Assembly: GCA_015499995.1 (NCBI GenBank)
Contig: JADNRV010000011.1
Location: 62,001 to 126,000, forward strand
DNA from: Flammula alnicola
Taxonomy: Eukaryota; Basidiomycota; Agaricomycetes; Agaricales; Strophariaceae
Direction: 5' to 3'
DNA: 64,000 nucleotides
Shown: positions 46,089-59,049 of the stretch, piece after piece
Numbering within the stretch: position 1 is the stretch's first letter
Layout of the letters: each line of letters begins with the position of its first letter
The notes under the pieces: model-generated
What the model saw: only the letters and a program-made list of their open reading frames with translations
Database searches by the model: none
What the model was told of the DNA's origin: nothing
Program-made: the position numbers and the translations under genes

Positions 46089-48440
46089 TTAGCAACCAGG
46101 GTCAACAGTGAAGTCATCAGTGAAGCTATCATCAGCCTTAAGGCCAGACCACGACTGGCGAATGCTTTCTCCAGAGTGCATATGTTCGCGCCGTTGTAAC
46201 GGTTGCGATCCGCAGCCAACCATGCATCGCGAGCCTCCACGACTATCAATGCAGTTGTCACGATCAGGAGGAGTAACTAGGTGGATAGAGAGAAAACATG
46301 CTTACAAGTCGGGTTACAAGGCTGGATGGAGAGTGCATCAATGAAGAGATGCATGTAGACAATGTTGCCTTCTGTGCCATCTGGGTTAGTCAGTTTGTCT
46401 GCGGAGAACCCACGTCCATCCACAAGAGCCGCGTAGACTTGGTGCAGAATGGTAGCCCAGACTTCGCCGATAGCTAGGTTTATTCGCATCAGAATACGTA
46501 GACCAAAACGAGAAAAAGAAATTAACCATGAACTTCGTTGACCTGGCGGAGGCTTCCGTACGTCAAGGGGTTGACGGCCTTATCGACAGAGTAAGGGAAG
46601 GTGCGAATCCCAGTAGCCTTGTTAATCACGTATGACCCCATAATATAGTCCCTGGTCGTGGAAGAGTTCTGGTTCATCCACCTAATAAACGTCAGAAGCA
46701 GTCACTCGCGGAGTAATGGATAACTTACGAAGCCATGGCATCGCTCCAGCCCTCCCCATACCGCCAGCCTCGAGTGTCTGCAAGCATCGGCCAGTTCCTC
46801 CGCCCGTCAGACGATTGGTGATGCCGTGGGTCATTTCGTGGATGACGATATCATTTTCCATCGTTCCGTCGCGGTTTGGCTAACGTAGAAGTATGAATAC
46901 TGATTGGAATTTGGATCGGATAAAACATACATTGGTAAGATCCCATATAAACATACGGCAAACGCCAGATTGCCCACTGAAAATAGTTGTCAGTACAAGT
47001 GATAAAAAAAGTTGGAGATCAAGACATACTCAGGAGGAGTGGCAAAGTTGGCGTTATCGACCCCCGACGCATCCTGCACGGAAATCAAAACGCGATCGCT
47101 AGCATTGCCACCTTTGCCAAAGTTGTTAAGCTGGAAGTTGAACTTGTCCTCGGTGAATCCGTAGCGGTACGAAAAGTCGTGCACGATATTGGCAATGAAA
47201 AAAGCATTAGTGCGTGCAGCGTTGAGTTTGTAGGGTTTGTGGGATCGAGGGTATCGTCGTACTGAGAGTTGAAGTTGAGACCTGCGGAAGTTTGATTCGA
47301 CACCTGTTGGCCTTTGAATGCAAGCACGTTATTTCCTCTGTAACGTTGGGATCAATAGGTAGTGAGTATGCAAGATGTTTAAGACGAACGATGTTGTGGT
47401 GGAATTGCCCGGTCCGATACTGTGCCACCCGAGAGGAGAAGCTAAGAGATCTTGTGGATTGACAAGGGTTTCCAGACCATCTGTGAACACCTGCTTCGTG
47501 GTCGGCAGGACAGTATACTAAACAGTGGCAGATGAGAATGGGGTTCTTCATGCGGATGCAAGAAACGCGTACGGAGGCATGGGCTACAAAGTCGGTAACG
47601 GACACCAGCTTTCCTGTATGAGCGTCGATGTAGGCTTCATACCATGCACTCGACTCCTCATTTTGGATCTGTACTACGTGGGTGAGAGCAACAGAACCGT
47701 CACTTTTGGCCAGATATTCCAAGGTGGCATTTTGGCCATTATATTTCCCTTCTAATGCATCTTCAACTTCTGACAAAACAGACTTCCACGACACAGTAGG
47801 CTCAGCCGGGGCAACCGTGGCTGCAGAATGGGGGAAAATCAGCCCAAAAGCCATGAGTTGGAGTAAAGGTTGAATGCACCTGATTTGGCGTCAACAAATG
47901 ACGAACCGAACGACATGACCTTGTCTCCGTTAAATGCCACATTTGCGACGGCATTAGCAACAGGAATTCCGTTCTGTTAGATTGTTAGCAGCGTTATAGA
48001 TATTTTTAAAAATTCGAATATGCATACAATGCTTTGCCTGACGTACGCCACTCGCGAGGTTCCGTCAACGAATCCAGACTTGTAAATCATATCATCGGCG
48101 TTGATTCCAAACGACGCGATGAAAGATTTGGCAGAATCGACCAGAGATGTTTTCGAAAAAGAGTTTACGGCGACCGAGGGCGCCTCAGCGTCGGTGTAAA
48201 TCTATAAAAATGAACCCATTGCACGATCAACGACAAAAATAACACAACCTCTTAATCGACGACGATTTACCTTGAAGGTCTTCTTTGGGTGATAAGTCTC
48301 GAGTTTGAGGCGCGTTTCCCGATGGTTCGAACACGGTGTGTCCCATGTCTTTTGTAGACAGGCCAGGGTGCAGCTTCGACGTAGGTGGCCAGGAGAGCAG
48401 TCAAGATGAAGAAAAAGAAAGTGTTAGTAAAGGCAACCAT
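46089..48440 (-). CDS. Fungalysin (peptidase M36) 3, with several frame breaks
   Basis: This is a third fungalysin. The start at 48440 gives a signal peptide ([20 protein letters not shown]...AAPWP). Propeptide pieces ([39 protein letters not shown]) and the zinc site [16 protein letters not shown] with [18 protein letters not shown] are present. It ends in [20 protein letters not shown] with the homologous stop at 46089-46091. Apparent one-base losses fall near 48325, 47225, 46754-46757 (C run, just at the third zinc ligand) and 46142-46145. Unlike copies 1 and 2 it lacks the intron inside GEG-WSD. Because similar losses affect essential genes in this window, I do not call it a pseudogene, although four in one gene is the highest density among the proteases. 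Confidence 0.85.
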
Positions 48441-49625
48441 TTTCAAAATGGCGTGAATTATAGTCAAGAAAAAAGACGATCCAGCGCGTTTAATGGATGG
48501 GATGAGACGAGAAGAAGAAAGAAGTTGGGGAAAATCGGGGAGAAAGAGTCACTGCCCCCAAGAGTCCTTATATTCGGTACTCGCAACAAAACATCACGCA
48601 GAAAGGCTCGGCGTTCATGTTGAGTTTGATCTTGGCGCGTCGTGTACCTGTGCCGTCGAGGCGGAGAAAAGCCTAATAAAGGAACAAAAACACGGTGATT
48701 GTGCTTAGTCAGCGGATGATGGACTTTTTTGCAGTGTCGTCAACCCTCAGATAAGTCCGCAACCGTGCATGTACTTGGAGACAAAAGATTTTGGGAGGCC
48801 TATTGTACATGACATCTTTCAAGGGGTCTTACAAAAATGACACTTTGCCAGGCTTAAACTGAGGTGGATGACTGCGATCAGTTCGACTTCCTGTTCAGAC
48901 CGCCCAAGGCAAGCCCGAGGATTCGGAATTCCAGGCAAGCTGGAAACACCAACAGGAGATCAAGTGGCATTTATTACTTGATATTAATTTTGTTTTTTAT
49001 TTGCACTTTGCTCTCAGCGTTTCACAAGTAGAAGAGACCAACGGAAGGAGTTCTTCGTTAGCGCTGCTCGTCCCCCAGATACAGCCCGAGGGCAATCGTT
49101 GATTCGACGAAAAGGTCAAGGCTGGTGAAGCATCTATGTTCCAAGGGTGGGGCCATACTTTCCTTGTGAGTTTGGAATTATATACGGCACGCTGCCTCCT
49201 GGTGCATCCAGCAGACAGGAAAATCGAAGCGGGGGACTTTGAGCGGGTTAGCGCGAAAGGTCAAGCCTCAATGAAACACGCCAAGAATGTGAAGGTATCA
49301 TGTCAGACTGTGTCCGGAGGTCGGTGTTGTTAACCTCGTATTCGGGTGCGTCCGACTCGCGTCATTCAAAAGAAGATACTGCGTGATTGAATGTTTCTCT
49401 GTTGACGCGACTGAAAATAACCACCGTTATCCCGAGAAAAATGATTGTACATTCCAGTGATACTCATCCTTGTACCATCGGGGTAAGAATAACAGATTAG
49501 ATACAATTGTTCGAATAAGATAAGTAAGTCCCTGTAAGAAACGTTATAGCTATATATGGTTACCGAGAGGCAGGTACGCGTACCGTAGCTTTACACAAAC
49601 AAACTCCCCGCCAGGGCAAAGATCG
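48441..49625. other. Intergenic region with fungalysin 3 promoter
   Basis: A TATA-like minus-strand aatataagg at 48566-48575 lies about 125 bp upstream of fungalysin 3. The remainder is AT-rich and holds no supported gene. The ORF at 49136-49333 plus shows no family resemblance. Confidence 0.5.
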
Positions 49626-50281
49626 TCATTCTGCATCCATTCTTGGCTCTATAGGATGCTCTCTACTGGGATTGGTCGAAGTAGAACCGGTCGTGCCGTT
49701 CTGAAATCAAAAGATAAGTCTTCATGAACGAAAGAGGGACCAGGGAACGTCCTTGTGTGGTCAAAAAAAAAAAGGGGGGCAGAGAAAGAGCAGAGATCAC
49801 AACCACAACCAAAAAAAATCGAAACATACCTGACGAAGTTTTGCGAGATGGATTTTCAGTGTCTCCGCATAGTTGTCAAAGCCCAGTGTACCCATCGCAT
49901 ATAGGATATCCTCTCCCCCTATCGTCTTTCTCTTTTCCAGCTGACACTTCTCTGCTGCTTCCGAAGTGATAAAAGAGATGAACTCCGAGACACATTCTTG
50001 AACGCATTCTTTCGCGTCTTTCGCGATTTTGGCGGTGGGCGGAACGGCAGACTTCATTATTCGCGAAACATTTGCTATCTAGAATAGAAAGAATGGAGAT
50101 TGTTACATAAACGTCTTTGAACAAAAAAAATTCTGCTTACTGGAAGAAAACGATCCTGTTCCCTATACTCTCCCACTTCCTCCTCCGTTATAGGAACTGG
50201 TTCAGGTGGGTCTTGAGGCGTTAGCGAAAGAGCCCCATGGTGATTTTCGTCACGAGGAATAATCGGCTGGAGCTCCGACAT
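49626..50281 (-). CDS. HAP3: CCAAT-binding factor subunit NF-YB/HAP3
   Basis: This is a histone-fold subunit of the heterotrimeric CCAAT-binding complex (HAP2/3/5, NF-Y) acting in the nucleus. Three exons are clear: 50281-50141, 50078-49830 and 49700-49626, with GT-AG introns of 62 and 129 nt. The core runs [59 protein letters not shown] and [20 protein letters not shown], which is the whole NF-YB histone fold. The protein is short (about 150 aa), with a short acidic N-terminus and a Ser/Thr tail ([16 protein letters not shown]). The start is the ATG directly before [13 protein letters not shown]. No frame problem is visible. Confidence 0.95.
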
Positions 50282-51492
50282 AATGGTTGCTCGCTGTGAT
50301 TGGACGAGACCTCGGAGGCTAAATGCTGATGGGAGATTGAGTATCAATATTGAATGAGAATGTTGGAAAAGCTCAGACCGTGAATGTTAAGGACCTGTAT
50401 AGGCTAGATTCTCTACGTGCTATCGACGTCGTCGTTAAGGGAAAGGATGGCGCTACAAGAGCATTGGAGAGCACAAGATTGAGCGGATGCTCGGACAAGT
50501 TCCCATGGGGTCACATGTCCGATTTTCAGGACGCGTCAGACGCGTTTGCTCTAAAAATCCTCTTGAACTTGAATAAATTCGAACATGTCCACAACACGTC
50601 CAAGATGTAAAAACTCCTACTTGCATCCGGGATAACACCTCCATATAAAATATTTTCTGTCTTTGCCTCAGGCTATTAGTGATATTATCAGATCGGGAAA
50701 TACCAATAGTGGCTTTGTCAAGCGCGCTCATGTATACCTGTGAACCCTGTGGTTGACGGACATTGTTAGAATTGTAGGTTCTCTTGAAGCCGTATTTCGG
50801 TTTCTGGCTCTTATCCTACTCATTTTTATTAGCGTGTAGAGCTCACAATAAGTTATAACGAAAAGAGACGACGTAGTAGAGACCCTCGCGAAATGTTACT
50901 GTATGTAAGTAATTGCACTCCCTGGGTTTATGCTCACAAAACACACCGCAGCCTGATAAAGAGACGAGAAATAGGGAGGCGCCTTTAGATTCAATAAACA
51001 ACATTGGCGTTCATGCTCTCCATGTACTTCAGTAACTACATCCGTCGGCAAACGACCTGATAATGATACTTCCCCGCCCGGATTCTAAGAAGTTCGGCTA
51101 TGCATAAAAGAATTTTTTTTTTGGATATTTAACACATCCTGGACGGAGGAAATTGAGAGGAAATGGTACTAATTAATGGATCAGTACTAGTGGATCAATA
51201 TATTATTAGATCAATATTGGATTTGAGGCCTTGAGGTTTAACTGAAGGACTTTAAATAGCAAACCCTTCTAAGTATCGTGGTCGTATCGTCAGCCTTTAC
51301 TTTCTACACAGTTTCGAATTCTGGTTAGACTGGACAGTCCTGGACTCACATACAACAAGTTTTCTGTGACTCTGACGGTGCATTTGAATCACGTGGATAT
51401 ATGGTATTTAGGGCAGGCTTTAGGTGCACGACGTGTCACCGAGTCCGACATCGCAAACGACGCGCTTGACCTCCAGCATATATCTTTAAATC
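50282..51492. other. Divergent intergenic region between HAP3 and SEC31
   Basis: About 1.2 kb contains both promoters. Around 51170-51220 several overlapping ggatcaatat and gatcaatatt words form an AT-rich, partly palindromic patch. ORFs at 50350-50610 plus and 50453-50731 minus overlap each other and lack family resemblance. Confidence 0.5.
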
Positions 51493-54400
51493 ATGAAACT
51501 AAAGGAAATCCACCGAACGTCAACGTTCGCCTGGTCGCCATCTGCATCTCTTCCGTTGCTGGCCACCGGGACTGTAGCAGGCGCTCTTGACGAATCTTTC
51601 AGCAACGAAAGCCTGCTGGAAATCTGGGCGCCCGATTTCCTTGACAGAGAGGAGTTTGACCTCGGTGTAGAGGGCCAACACGGTCCAAAAGGACATGTTA
51701 CAGACACCGCTAGGTCAGATCGTGGCTGGCTTGTTGTACAACTTAGTTGACTGAATGGAAACAGGTTCAATCGTTTGGCTTGGGGTCATGTCGATGCAAG
51801 TCGCCCTCAAGGCGTCATTGCCGCTGGTCTCGAGAATGGCGAGTTGGCCCTCTGGGATCCGGCCAAAATTCTAGCGGGGCTTCGTACGTTGCTCATATCC
51901 ACTTGATCCGTGTTGTACTTGACATTCGTCTTGAAGGGCTTCCGAATCGCTCATCTTGCGAAATACGACGCATAGTGGACCTGTTCGAGGCCTCGACTTT
52001 AATCCTCTTCAAACAAGTCTTCTCGCTTCAGGTGGTGTTGGTGGCGAGGTAGATATTCACTCTCCATGTTGTGATCGTGCTTATGGGGAATGCAGGTTTA
52101 CATATGGGATTTGAAAGACCCTAGCAAGCCTTACTCGCCCACTCCAGGTCAAAGGAGTTCCAAGCTAGATGAGATAACATCTGTAGCGTGGAATCAACAA
52201 GTTCAGTACGTGCTTGCTGGAGCAAGTAGTACAGGATACACAGTTGTTTGGGATCTGCGGGGAAAGCGTGAAGTTGTTGCACTGGCATATGGAGGTGGTG
52301 CTGGCACCCTGGCTGGCCTATCTGGGGCAGGAGCGGGAATGGCTGTTGGAGGAAGGCGGGGCATGAGCGATATCGCCTGGCATCCTGACAATGTCTGTCT
52401 CTCTTTCTTCGCAGGCATTTATCTGAGTTTGACGTTGCGTGCAGGCTACAAGAGTGGTGACAGCGTCCGAGGATGACTCTTCGCCTATCATAATGGTTTG
52501 GGATTTGCGTAACGCTCGTGCGCCGGAAAAGGTGGGCAAATTTAGCTTAACGTATATATATCCATTTCTGATTTGTCGTTAGATCCTTACAGGACACGAA
52601 AAAGGCGTCCTGTCGCTTTCGTGGTGCAAGCAAGATGCCGACCTCCTCCTCTCGTGTGGTAAAGACAACCGTGCTCTGTGCTGGAATCCACAGACATCCG
52701 AAGTCATCGGAGAGTTGCCGTCTGCAGACAACTGGGCGTTCCAGGTGGACTGGTGTCCGCGCAACCCTGACATGCTCGCGACCGCGTTCTTTGACGGTAC
52801 GATCGGCATCCACTCAATCCAGTCCACGAACGAACCCGCGGCCGACACGAAGGCATCTGCCCCACGTGCCGACGGTGCCGACATATTTGACGCCCCTGGA
52901 TTCTCGCGCTCGTCCCAGCAGGGCACACTCTCGCTGAAGCAGCCACCGAAATGGCTCCGCCGTCCTGTCTCGGCCTCATTTGGGTTTGGCGGAAAGCTTA
53001 TTACCGTTTCAAATTTGCCCTCTGCCCAAGGAAAGGCGCAAAGCAGCGTCGTCCATCTGAGGAAGGTGGTGACGGAGACCGACTTGGTGGAACGTGCGAC
53101 TAAGTTGGATGCTGCCATTGAAGGTGACACCTTGCAGGAATTCGCGGAGGAGAAAACGCAGGCCGCCACTGCCGTGACTACTGTTGGTGGTGAGGGGTGG
53201 AAGGCTTTGTTGAGTTTGTTCAAGGCAAACTCTAGGAACGAGCTCGTCTCTTTGCTGGGATTCTCCAAGACAGAAATCGCAGCTCGCGTTGCAGAGGCCG
53301 TGGAGCACCTCAAGGCAGCCGCAGACGCCAAATCGACCTACGAGGATGACGCGACACTTCATGACAAACCGCACGAATCCGTCGTTTCATTTGCCGAGCC
53401 TGAAAGTCAGCACCTTCCCGACGATCGCAGCGATGCGGGAGACGATTCCGGCCCTGCCATCCCATCGGATGAGCAAACTCCGTCTGAAATCAGTGCTGGA
53501 ATCACGTCAGACACCACTAGTGCTGTTAACAGGGAGGATCAAGAATCGGCGACCACTGCTCCTAGCCTCTTTGGAGATGATATCCCCGGAACACCCCAGC
53601 ACGACTTCTTCAATACCGTCGGCGTGGCGCAGGATGACGGAGAATCACATCCGGTTCATGTGCCTCACGTGAACTATGGTTTTGACTCGTCTGTCGCTGC
53701 TACCATTGGCTCAGGTCCTTCGTCCGTTACGTCAGAGGTCATGAAAAATAATGGCTTCAGGATCTACCCTTCAGATGAATCTGACATTGACAGACTGGTC
53801 ACCAAGTCGCTTGTTGTGGGCGACTTTGAATCGGCAGTCTCGCTTTGCATCTCTTCCGATCGGTTTGCCGACGCGATCTTGTTAGCCGTACGCGGTGGCC
53901 CCGAGCTCCTTCAACGTACACAGAAGGCATACTTTGAACGCCGGACGACAACGCTGCCATACCTCCGCCTCTTACAGTCAATTGTCTCAAATGACCTGAG
54001 CGATATCGTACAAAACGCAGACCTCCAGGAATGGCGCGAAATTTTCGTCGTTATTTGTACGTTTGCATCCCCGGAAGAATTCCCAGCGTTAGCAGAGCAG
54101 TTAGGCGGCCGTCTCGAGTATCAATTCACCATTGCCCAAGGATCGGATGACCCAGAGACGGAGCGAGAGGCACATGCATTCAGGAAAAATGCAACTCTCA
54201 CATATCTTGCCTCTGCTCGTCTCGAGAGGCTTATCAGCATTTGGGCAGACGAGTTGCTAGAGGAGGAGAACGCCCTCGTGGCCGACGAAAGCTACCAGAA
54301 CGGATCGTATTATTCGGCACATGCGCACGCGTTACAGTCTTTCGTCGAGAAAGTGACCGTGTTCCGATCTGCTACGAACTACAAGGATGAAGCATTGGAA

Positions 54401-56314
54401 CAACCCGCCAAGACGACCGAGAGCGACCCATCTCAATCTTACAAGCTCGCCGCCTTGTATGACCGGTACTTTGAGTATGCGGAACTTCTGTCGACTCAAG
54501 GGTTGTTGAAGGAGGCTGTCAAGTTCTTGAAGCTGACACCGACTGGATACAAGGGCTCTGCGCCTGGTGCAGATCTGGATTCGGAAAGAAAGAGGTTGAT
54601 CGAGTCCACGACGCCTGGCCCACTTGCTAGTACTTCTACTGCTGGTACCTCGAGGAGTGCGGCTCCAGCTGCGGCAGCAGCTCGGGCAGGTTATGCTGGA
54701 TATGCTGGATATGCTGCGCCTACACAACCCGCTGTTCCACACCAACAGCCAGCTGCATATCCGTCTTATGAAGCACCTTCTATTGGGAGCAACCCATATG
54801 CTCCAACTGCTGCACAATCCCAGCCTCCTCAGCCTGCATATGGACATACCACGACTGCCCCAAGCTATACGGCTCCATATGGCCAACAAGGTTCTTTAAC
54901 GCAGCCTCCACATCTTCGATCACAACAACCTCAGGCCCCTGCATCCATTCCACCACCTCCACGAGCAGCTAATGGCACTCCATCTAACGCAGGTCCTCCC
55001 AAGCGAGACAATGGAGGTTGGAATGATGCTCCTACCGTCGTTCCACAAAGCCGTCCGCCTCCTTCGTTGAATCTGAACAAACCGGCAGCGATCACGATGC
55101 CCTTCCCGAATGCGACGCCATCTCCTGGATATTCTCCACAAGGCTCGCCGTACATAGGCCAAGGATCAGCTGGACTTCCACCTCCTCCTCGACCAGGAAG
55201 TGTCAATCGCGGAGGAGCTTCTATTCCTCCCCCTCCTCAAGGGCACCGTATGCACCCAGGACCACCATCGGGCGGAGTATACCCTCCCAGACCTCCATCG
55301 ACCGCTGGACCTCAACATGCCATTCCACCTCCGTCTCGCATGATGTCTCCACCTCAGGGCCAGGCCCACATACCTCCTGCACGCCAACCTACACCTAGTC
55401 AATACGCCCCTCCTTCTCGAGGACCTGCGCCAGGACAGACTCCACCGCCCGGTCCTGGTCAATTCAGCCGTCCTCCTGGGCAACCTCAAGGCCATCCTCA
55501 ACCTCCAGTGCCCCACCAATATGCTCGTGCGATGTCTCCTCCAGGCCCTGGTCCATATGGTCCAGGATCTGCACCCTCAATGGCTGGTCCACCCTCGCAG
55601 CAACACCCGCCGCCAGGCCCTTATGGTCCGCCTCAGGGATTGCAACAACAACAACGGCCTGGTCCCTCGCAAGCTCCACCACCACCACAGCAAGCTGGAG
55701 GGCCGCCTCCTCCAGGAGGTCCTGCAGGCCCTCCGCGCATTGCATCACAGACGGCTCCAAGGGCTCCCACTCGAGCTCAGCCACCTGCACCCAAATATCG
55801 TACGTTCGAATGATAGTCATGATTTTCGGAATTTCACACGCTTTTTCTTAGCTGTTGGTGATCGAAGCCATATTCCCGACTATGCTCAGCCTGCATACAA
55901 TAGCATCTTGGACACCTCAACAGGATGAAACAGACCATTCCCGTAAGTTTATTATTTCTACCTCTACGAAAGTTTCTTAATTTGCTTTCTCTTCTGCTTT
56001 TGACCAGGCTAACCAAAAACGAATTGCGGATGATCTCGAGCGTAGGATCAACCCATTGTTCGACTCTTTGAACTGTGAAACTCTTTCAAGACCTGTCGTT
56101 GATCAGTTGCTCGTATTAACAAGGGGTGAGTTCTGCGTCTGTTTACTCCGTATCCACATTCATGTAGGCGTATCTGACACTTTTTACAGCAATGGATGCT
56201 CACGACCGTCCAGCCGCGTTGGCCATCCATGTCGAACTCCTTACTCGTGGATCGCAGACAGACGACATTGGACTATGGATGTCCGGTATCAAGCAATTGA
56301 TCATGAGGCTGTAA
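51493..56314 (+). CDS. SEC31: COPII outer-coat protein SEC31
   Basis: This is a large subunit of the Sec13-Sec31 cage of ER-derived COPII vesicles. The start [20 protein letters not shown] opens the N-terminal WD40 propeller ([50 protein letters not shown]), followed by the Sec31 alpha-solenoid. A long Pro/Gly/Gln-rich linker comes next (about 54600-55790). The C-terminal domain follows ([51 protein letters not shown]), ending in a TAA at 56312-56314. The long open frame to 55813 is not the true end, because an intron at about 55801-55850 leads into the C-terminal exons. One base seems lost near 55915 (C run), and the junction near 51885-51955 also does not close exactly. It is convergent with the CoA-transferase gene. 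Confidence 0.94.
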
Positions 56315-56494
56315 AATATGATATCCCACACTGTTGACTATTTAGATTCGCTACGGCCATGATATAAAATACACTTTTTCTCGCACAAGATTTTTGGGAT
56401 GGGTATGGTTTGGACTCGGTAAATCCAAATCCCAGTTTCGTTCAAAGCTCGAGCAAGAAGCGTACATTCGCTCTACCAAAGATCAACTTCAAGC

Positions 56495-58527
56495 TTACAG
56501 AACTTCTGTTTGCAAATCCTCCGGCCATCTCGCCTTGTCCACGCCATTCCCTCTCGATCCGACATTATAGCCAAGCTTCACGAGGCCTTGAGGAAAGCCA
56601 AGAACGGGTTTCACAGTTCGTATGGGAACACCTAGAGCTTTGTTCTCGCGGTTCTCGAAGAAGCTCGGGTTGAAGATGGGCGTCCCTTTTTCCATCAACA
56701 TTCTGAGAAATAGCGGAAGTGTAACTGACATGTTGTCAGTATGACGGAAGACACGTCGTCCATATGCCGCCCATAGGGTGTCCCATATTTCTGGAGGATA
56801 TGTGGAGCAAGAGTTAACAAGCCATTGCGAGTAGTAATTGAGGGCGACCTGGAGCAAGTAGGGTCAGCCGAAGTCCAAGCGGAAAGCACGCTCCGTCAGA
56901 CTCACATCGACGACATAGGACCCTCCTTTCTCTGATCGTTCGATGAGAGCTTGTAGTACTCCTGTTGCACCTGCTACTCCAGTGCTGTTATTGTGATTGG
57001 CATTATATAGGTAAATTCCTGACGAAAAGGAGTTTCTAAAGGTAGAGACGCACCAAAAATCAGAGTTAGGGAGCACCGGAGTGACCGCTTCGTCGTGCCC
57101 ATCGCTCGTCCGAATTCGAGTGATACCCCACAGTTCTGTGACATAAAGAAAGGGTTCTCATCGGTCATAATTTCAAACAAGGACGAAAACGAGAACCTAC
57201 GGCATCACTAATTTGCTGCCAGCCCGACCGGTACGACCAAGGGCCATTCCACCCATAGCAATTTTCATGAACGTAGATTATACCCCTTTCCCTTTCCTTG
57301 AACATCCCTAGGATATCATCTTTCCCAAAGCCCCATTTTTGCATCACACCCGGGCGATACCCATCCACCACAACATCGCTCTCTTCAATAAGTGTCCGTA
57401 GCCTATCGCGATCCTTTGTCTTGGTCAAATCGAGATGTGCATTCCACTTACCCCAGCCTAAGTCCGGTAGGAGGTTGGTAATGTCCGTGACATTGGGAGA
57501 GGTGATGCGCAACACGCTCGCCCCGAGCTCCGCCAGCTCCCTTGTTATCGCTGGTGAAGCAATGACGCGTGTGAGATCGAGGACTTTCAGGCCGAAGAGA
57601 GGGCGTGCAGCGGTCGTATGTTGGGCCACGGGCGTCCACCACACGGGCGCCTGTTGCGGGTTGGGGATATGGTGCACTTCGAACAGTCCTACATGTGCAT
57701 TCGCTTTTCCGTGCTCGCTCGCTTTGTACTCCTCTGTTGACCAGCATGTCGTCCCGGCTTGTCGATGTTGGTCGTTCATCATGGTTTCTATCTCAGCGGC
57801 AGTATATTCGAGTATCTTGTCTTGATACATCTTGCATGCATCTGCCCAAGTGGATATCTCAGTTTTTAGGTCAAGTCCTAAGGCTTCTTGAACTATGGAT
57901 GCATTCATACTCCCTGTAAATTCGAAGCCATTGGAATATACAAGCCTTGAAGGAGAAAGAGAAAGAGAGCCTGACCATGCAAATGAAAGAATCGCCCATC
58001 TTTCGTCTTGTAGATGTTGGTACCTGCCGAGGTGAAGTTGCCTGCACCCAGAGAGTTATGTATGTCTCCATTCGGGAAGTACTTGTACCAAGCTGCACCG
58101 TCGGCAAAGCGCACACTCTCGCCTAGTGGGTCAATCACAGGTAAGATAGCCGACATAATGAACAACTGTGCATGGTCTCTGCGAAATCCGATGAAGTATC
58201 AGCTCGTCGACTGCACAATTCAAAATACAAGAATGGGCTTATAGCATGGTCACGGCCTACATACGTATTGATGACAATCTTCTGATAGTCGACTCCGTAC
58301 TTTTTCTTCAGGAGGACATTCAGCATCGATCCTTCGAAACCCTTGAGAGCAGAGATGCTTTCCGCGAAGCGCCAGTTAATAGGAATTGTAGGCGTGTTTC
58401 CTCCAACGTATTCCACGCCCTTCGCTGCTTCTTTGATCTCTGGCGGGGCAGATGCATGCAATGTGTTGTTGATGATTCCATCGAGGAACACTTGGTGAGT
58501 TTCTTGGGGGACGGAGTAGGTATCCAT
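56495..58527 (-). CDS. Class III CoA-transferase family protein (CaiB/BaiF-like)
   Basis: This belongs to the family of formyl-CoA, carnitine and succinyl CoA-transferases and alpha-methylacyl-CoA racemases. The exact substrate cannot be told. The start at 58527 (MDTYSVPQETHQVFLDGI) is supported by the exon chain. The protein has two CoA-transferase halves, as in fungal members. The first includes WRFAESISALKGFEGSMLN and FADGAAWYKYFPNGDIHNSL. The second has FGLKVLDLTRVIASPAITRE, LAELGASVLRITSPNV, LDLTKTKDRDRLRTLI and YGWNGPWSYRSGWQQISDA. It continues with GVAGATGVLQALIERSEKGG and VALNYYSQWLVNSC to a stop at 56495-56497. One base seems lost near 57097-57100 (C run). No signal peptide is seen. 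Confidence 0.85.
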
Positions 58528-59049
58528 AGGTAATCGAAACAGGAAGACGCAGCTGCGATGTGAAAAGGGCGAAGGAGGACTTCTGGGAAGGTAAGGCGGG
58601 TGTGCATACGATATTATATATATCGCAAAATCTGACCTCGTGAATGTGTCATCAGAATTCTTCAAAATTTGACTTGGTCCCCATGACCACGCTGTGAGAT
58701 CCCTTCGGCAATAATGAATACGAGAATATCGATAAGTACTTCGGAGTTAATGGCTTTCACCTGCTTTCATTTACATATGTCATACACTGGTGAACACGGT
58801 GACCTAACCGATCTCCGCTCTGTTCTGGTAGGCAGCGTGAGGTAATCGATAGCCGTCTGTGACCAGTCTCAGGAGATGTCATAGACGATTCCAGCTGGTA
58901 TTTGGCGAGGACTAGGAGCAATCAAAGATTGCAGACCATTGCAAGAATTAATGGAATATATTGCTAAGGTACCTACATAGAAATAAGCAAATGCAAAAGA
59001 CTATAGCTTGAGAGAAGCCTACAATTTCGTGTAAGGGCCAACCAGATCC
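58528..59049. other. Intergenic region, no gene seen
   Basis: This region holds the CoA-transferase promoter (an AT-rich tatatatat patch near 58615-58625 lies about 90 bp upstream of its ATG) and the 3' flank of GPN2. No other feature was found. Confidence 0.5.

Noticed and set aside
46089..48440. Calling fungalysin 3 a pseudogene outright
   Set aside because: Similar single-base losses occur in essential genes here, so they may be sequence errors.
51170..51225. AT-rich palindromic patch as an origin or MITE
   Set aside because: The repeated gatcaatat words are short, with no terminal inverted repeats or target duplication.
55801..55813. Stop at 55811-55813 as the end of SEC31
   Set aside because: A GT-AG intron bridges it and the conserved SEC31 C-terminal domain continues downstream to 56314.
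52579..55820. Antisense and out-of-frame ORFs across SEC31
   Set aside because: They shadow the Pro/Gln-rich and solenoid regions of SEC31, and the plus frame is clearly the family sequence.
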